A DNA stretch of 24,943 nt. It comes from Chloracidobacterium sp. UBA6041 (GTDB lineage Bacteria > Acidobacteriota > Blastocatellia > Pyrinomonadales > Pyrinomonadaceae). Of this stretch, positions 24,073 through 24,943 are shown piece by piece. The number at the start of each line of letters is the position of its first letter. Position 1 is the stretch's first letter. The notes beneath the pieces are model-generated. The model was not told the origin of the DNA and did not search any database. It worked only from the letters and a program-made list of their open reading frames with translations. The stretch is from the NCBI GenBank assembly GCA_002427845.1, contig DIYZ01000260.1, forward strand, positions 1-24,943, given 5' to 3'. Made by a program: the position numbers and the translations under genes.

Positions 24073-24494
24073 CTACTCTCCAGGTTTTTAGCTCACTTCC
24101 GCAGTTACAGGCACAGACTAGCCGCGTGAGCCGATTCTCTCCGGCCCTGCGCGTAGACAAGTAGAAGGAAAAGCACATTTGGCTTCTGGAGGCTGATTCG
24201 GTTCACCGCCACCTTCGATTGAAATCCCAACGAATGCGCCGCATGCCAGCCGATTCCGAAATGACTTTTGATGTTGTTTGCTGGGCTGACTGATAACGAG
24301 ATTGTAAAGCATCCGGCATCTTTCATCCATTTTGCTGGTGGGCGTTGGAGCGGATTCGTGATGACCATTACTGCGGCCCGCACTCTGGTGCGCGGTGGTG
24401 TTGGTGTGAATAGCCGTTTTGTTGTTGCAACCCAGTTCAGGCGTTCCCCGGGGGGATCTGTCCTTGTCTTCAATTGCGAAGGAGTTTGACGATC
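24073..24494. promoter_or_regulatory. Divergent intergenic region between sigma factor and secreted protein genes
   Basis: These 422 bases must hold the promoters of the ECF sigma gene (leftward) and the secreted protein gene (rightward). I could not pick out convincing -35/-10 pairs. The open frames here (for example 24105-24509 minus and 24268-24489 plus) lack recognisable features and ribosome sites. GAAGGAG at 24478-24484 is the ribosome site of the plus-strand gene. Confidence 0.5.
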
Positions 24495-24943
24495 ATGCGT
24501 ATCACTCAAGAGAGAAATGTTGTTGTTATTACTATCCTCACGGCTTGCGTGCTAGCTGCTGCCTTATGGCCTGCGGGGGCATCGAGCGCTCGTCCTGAAG
24601 CGAAAGAACGATTGCTACTCGGTGAGGCGCCAATTCCTTCGGCGCGCGTCGCGCCTGACGAGCCGTCCAGAGTGCGCGCAGCAGAGGCATACGGCAAGCT
24701 ACCGCTCAGTTTTGAAGTAAACCAGGGACAGACAGATGGCCAGGTCAAGTTTCTCTCTCACGGCGCCGGTTACAATCTGTTTCTGACGTCGACCGAAGCA
24801 GTGCTTTCTTTACAGCAGAAACGCAACGCAGGCCTGGCACCTGGACGCGCAGACAAAGGGTCGGTGCAAACCACGAATGATGTCCTGCGAATGAAACTCG
24901 TGGGAGCCAACCCAACGCCAAAGATCGAAGGACTCGAGCAACT
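24495..24943 (+). CDS. Secreted SBBP-repeat/DUF7948-like protein, N-terminal part (3' end outside window)
   Basis: An open frame runs from ATG 24495 to the right edge (149 codons) and is preceded by GAAGGAG at 10 bases. It opens with a signal peptide (hydrophobic VVVITILTACVLAAALWPAGA, cleavage probably near ASSA). The block LPLSFEVNQGQTDGQVKFLS, then GYNLFLTSTEAVLSL and LRMKLVGANPTPKIEG, is the characteristic start of large extracellular beta-propeller proteins with SBBP repeats, which are numerous in Acidobacteriota. Their function is not established; adhesion or surface binding has been assumed. The gene diverges from the ECF sigma/kinase pair. The repeats themselves should lie beyond the window. 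Confidence 0.85.
   Translation, partial: MRITQERNVVVITILTACVLAAALWPAGASSARPEAKERLLLGEAPIPSARVAPDEPSRVRAAEAYGKLPLSFEVNQGQTDGQVKFLSHGAGYNLFLTSTEAVLSLQQKRNAGLAPGRADKGSVQTTNDVLRMKLVGANPTPKIEGLEQ

Noticed and set aside
24105..24509. Open frame of 134 codons on the minus strand, and another at 24268-24489 on the plus strand
   Set aside because: Neither has a recognisable domain or a ribosome site, and the first overlaps the start of the secreted protein gene.

Overview
The window is bacterial. The best guess is an acidobacterium (Acidobacteriota, Blastocatellia-like). This rests on the right-hand part: an ECF sigma factor next to a PknB-type kinase with a membrane segment and a long TPR tail, a secreted protein with the SBBP-repeat-type N-terminus, and a nested inverted repeat of the REP/BIME kind. 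That placement is inference from family habits, not from a marker gene.

Positions 1-17767 are one strand-consistent nonribosomal peptide synthetase (NRPS) locus, already running at the left edge. It holds the end of an NRPS closing in an epimerisation (E) domain; a C-A-T-TE protein (A code DVWHISLIDK, Ser-like); a C-less A-T-TE protein (DLTKVGHVGK, Asp-like); a C-A-T protein (DVQFIAHVVK, Pro-like); and, with no intervening base, a C-A-T-TE protein (DLFNNALTYK, Ala-like). A Wzm/Wzt-type ABC exporter (permease plus ATPase with a C-terminal beta domain) follows within 15 bases and is probably co-transcribed. The locus is odd in catalytic detail. Its three thioesterase domains carry three different triads (Ser-Asn-His, Thr-Asp-His, Cys-Asp-His), and two of its three condensation domains have altered HHxxxDG motifs (HRIVCDD and HHLLLDR).

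Positions 17768-20460 are a debris zone. It contains a GC-rich hairpin after the exporter, a decayed IS6-like element with 18-bp terminal inverted repeats, a second truncated right end of a related element, a 5'-truncated P-II (GlnB/GlnK) gene, the 3' end of a tRNA-like gene on the minus strand, a possible toxin stub, an intact XRE/HTH antitoxin-like gene, and about 650 bases with no recognisable gene. This looks like a recombination-prone boundary of the biosynthetic locus.

Positions 20461-24943 hold a regulatory unit. An ECF sigma factor and a Ser/Thr kinase-TPR protein lie on the minus strand, separated by a REP-like repeat. A secreted SBBP/DUF7948-like protein diverges from them on the plus strand and runs off the right edge.

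Domain, motif and specificity calls were read by eye from translations. No database search was possible.
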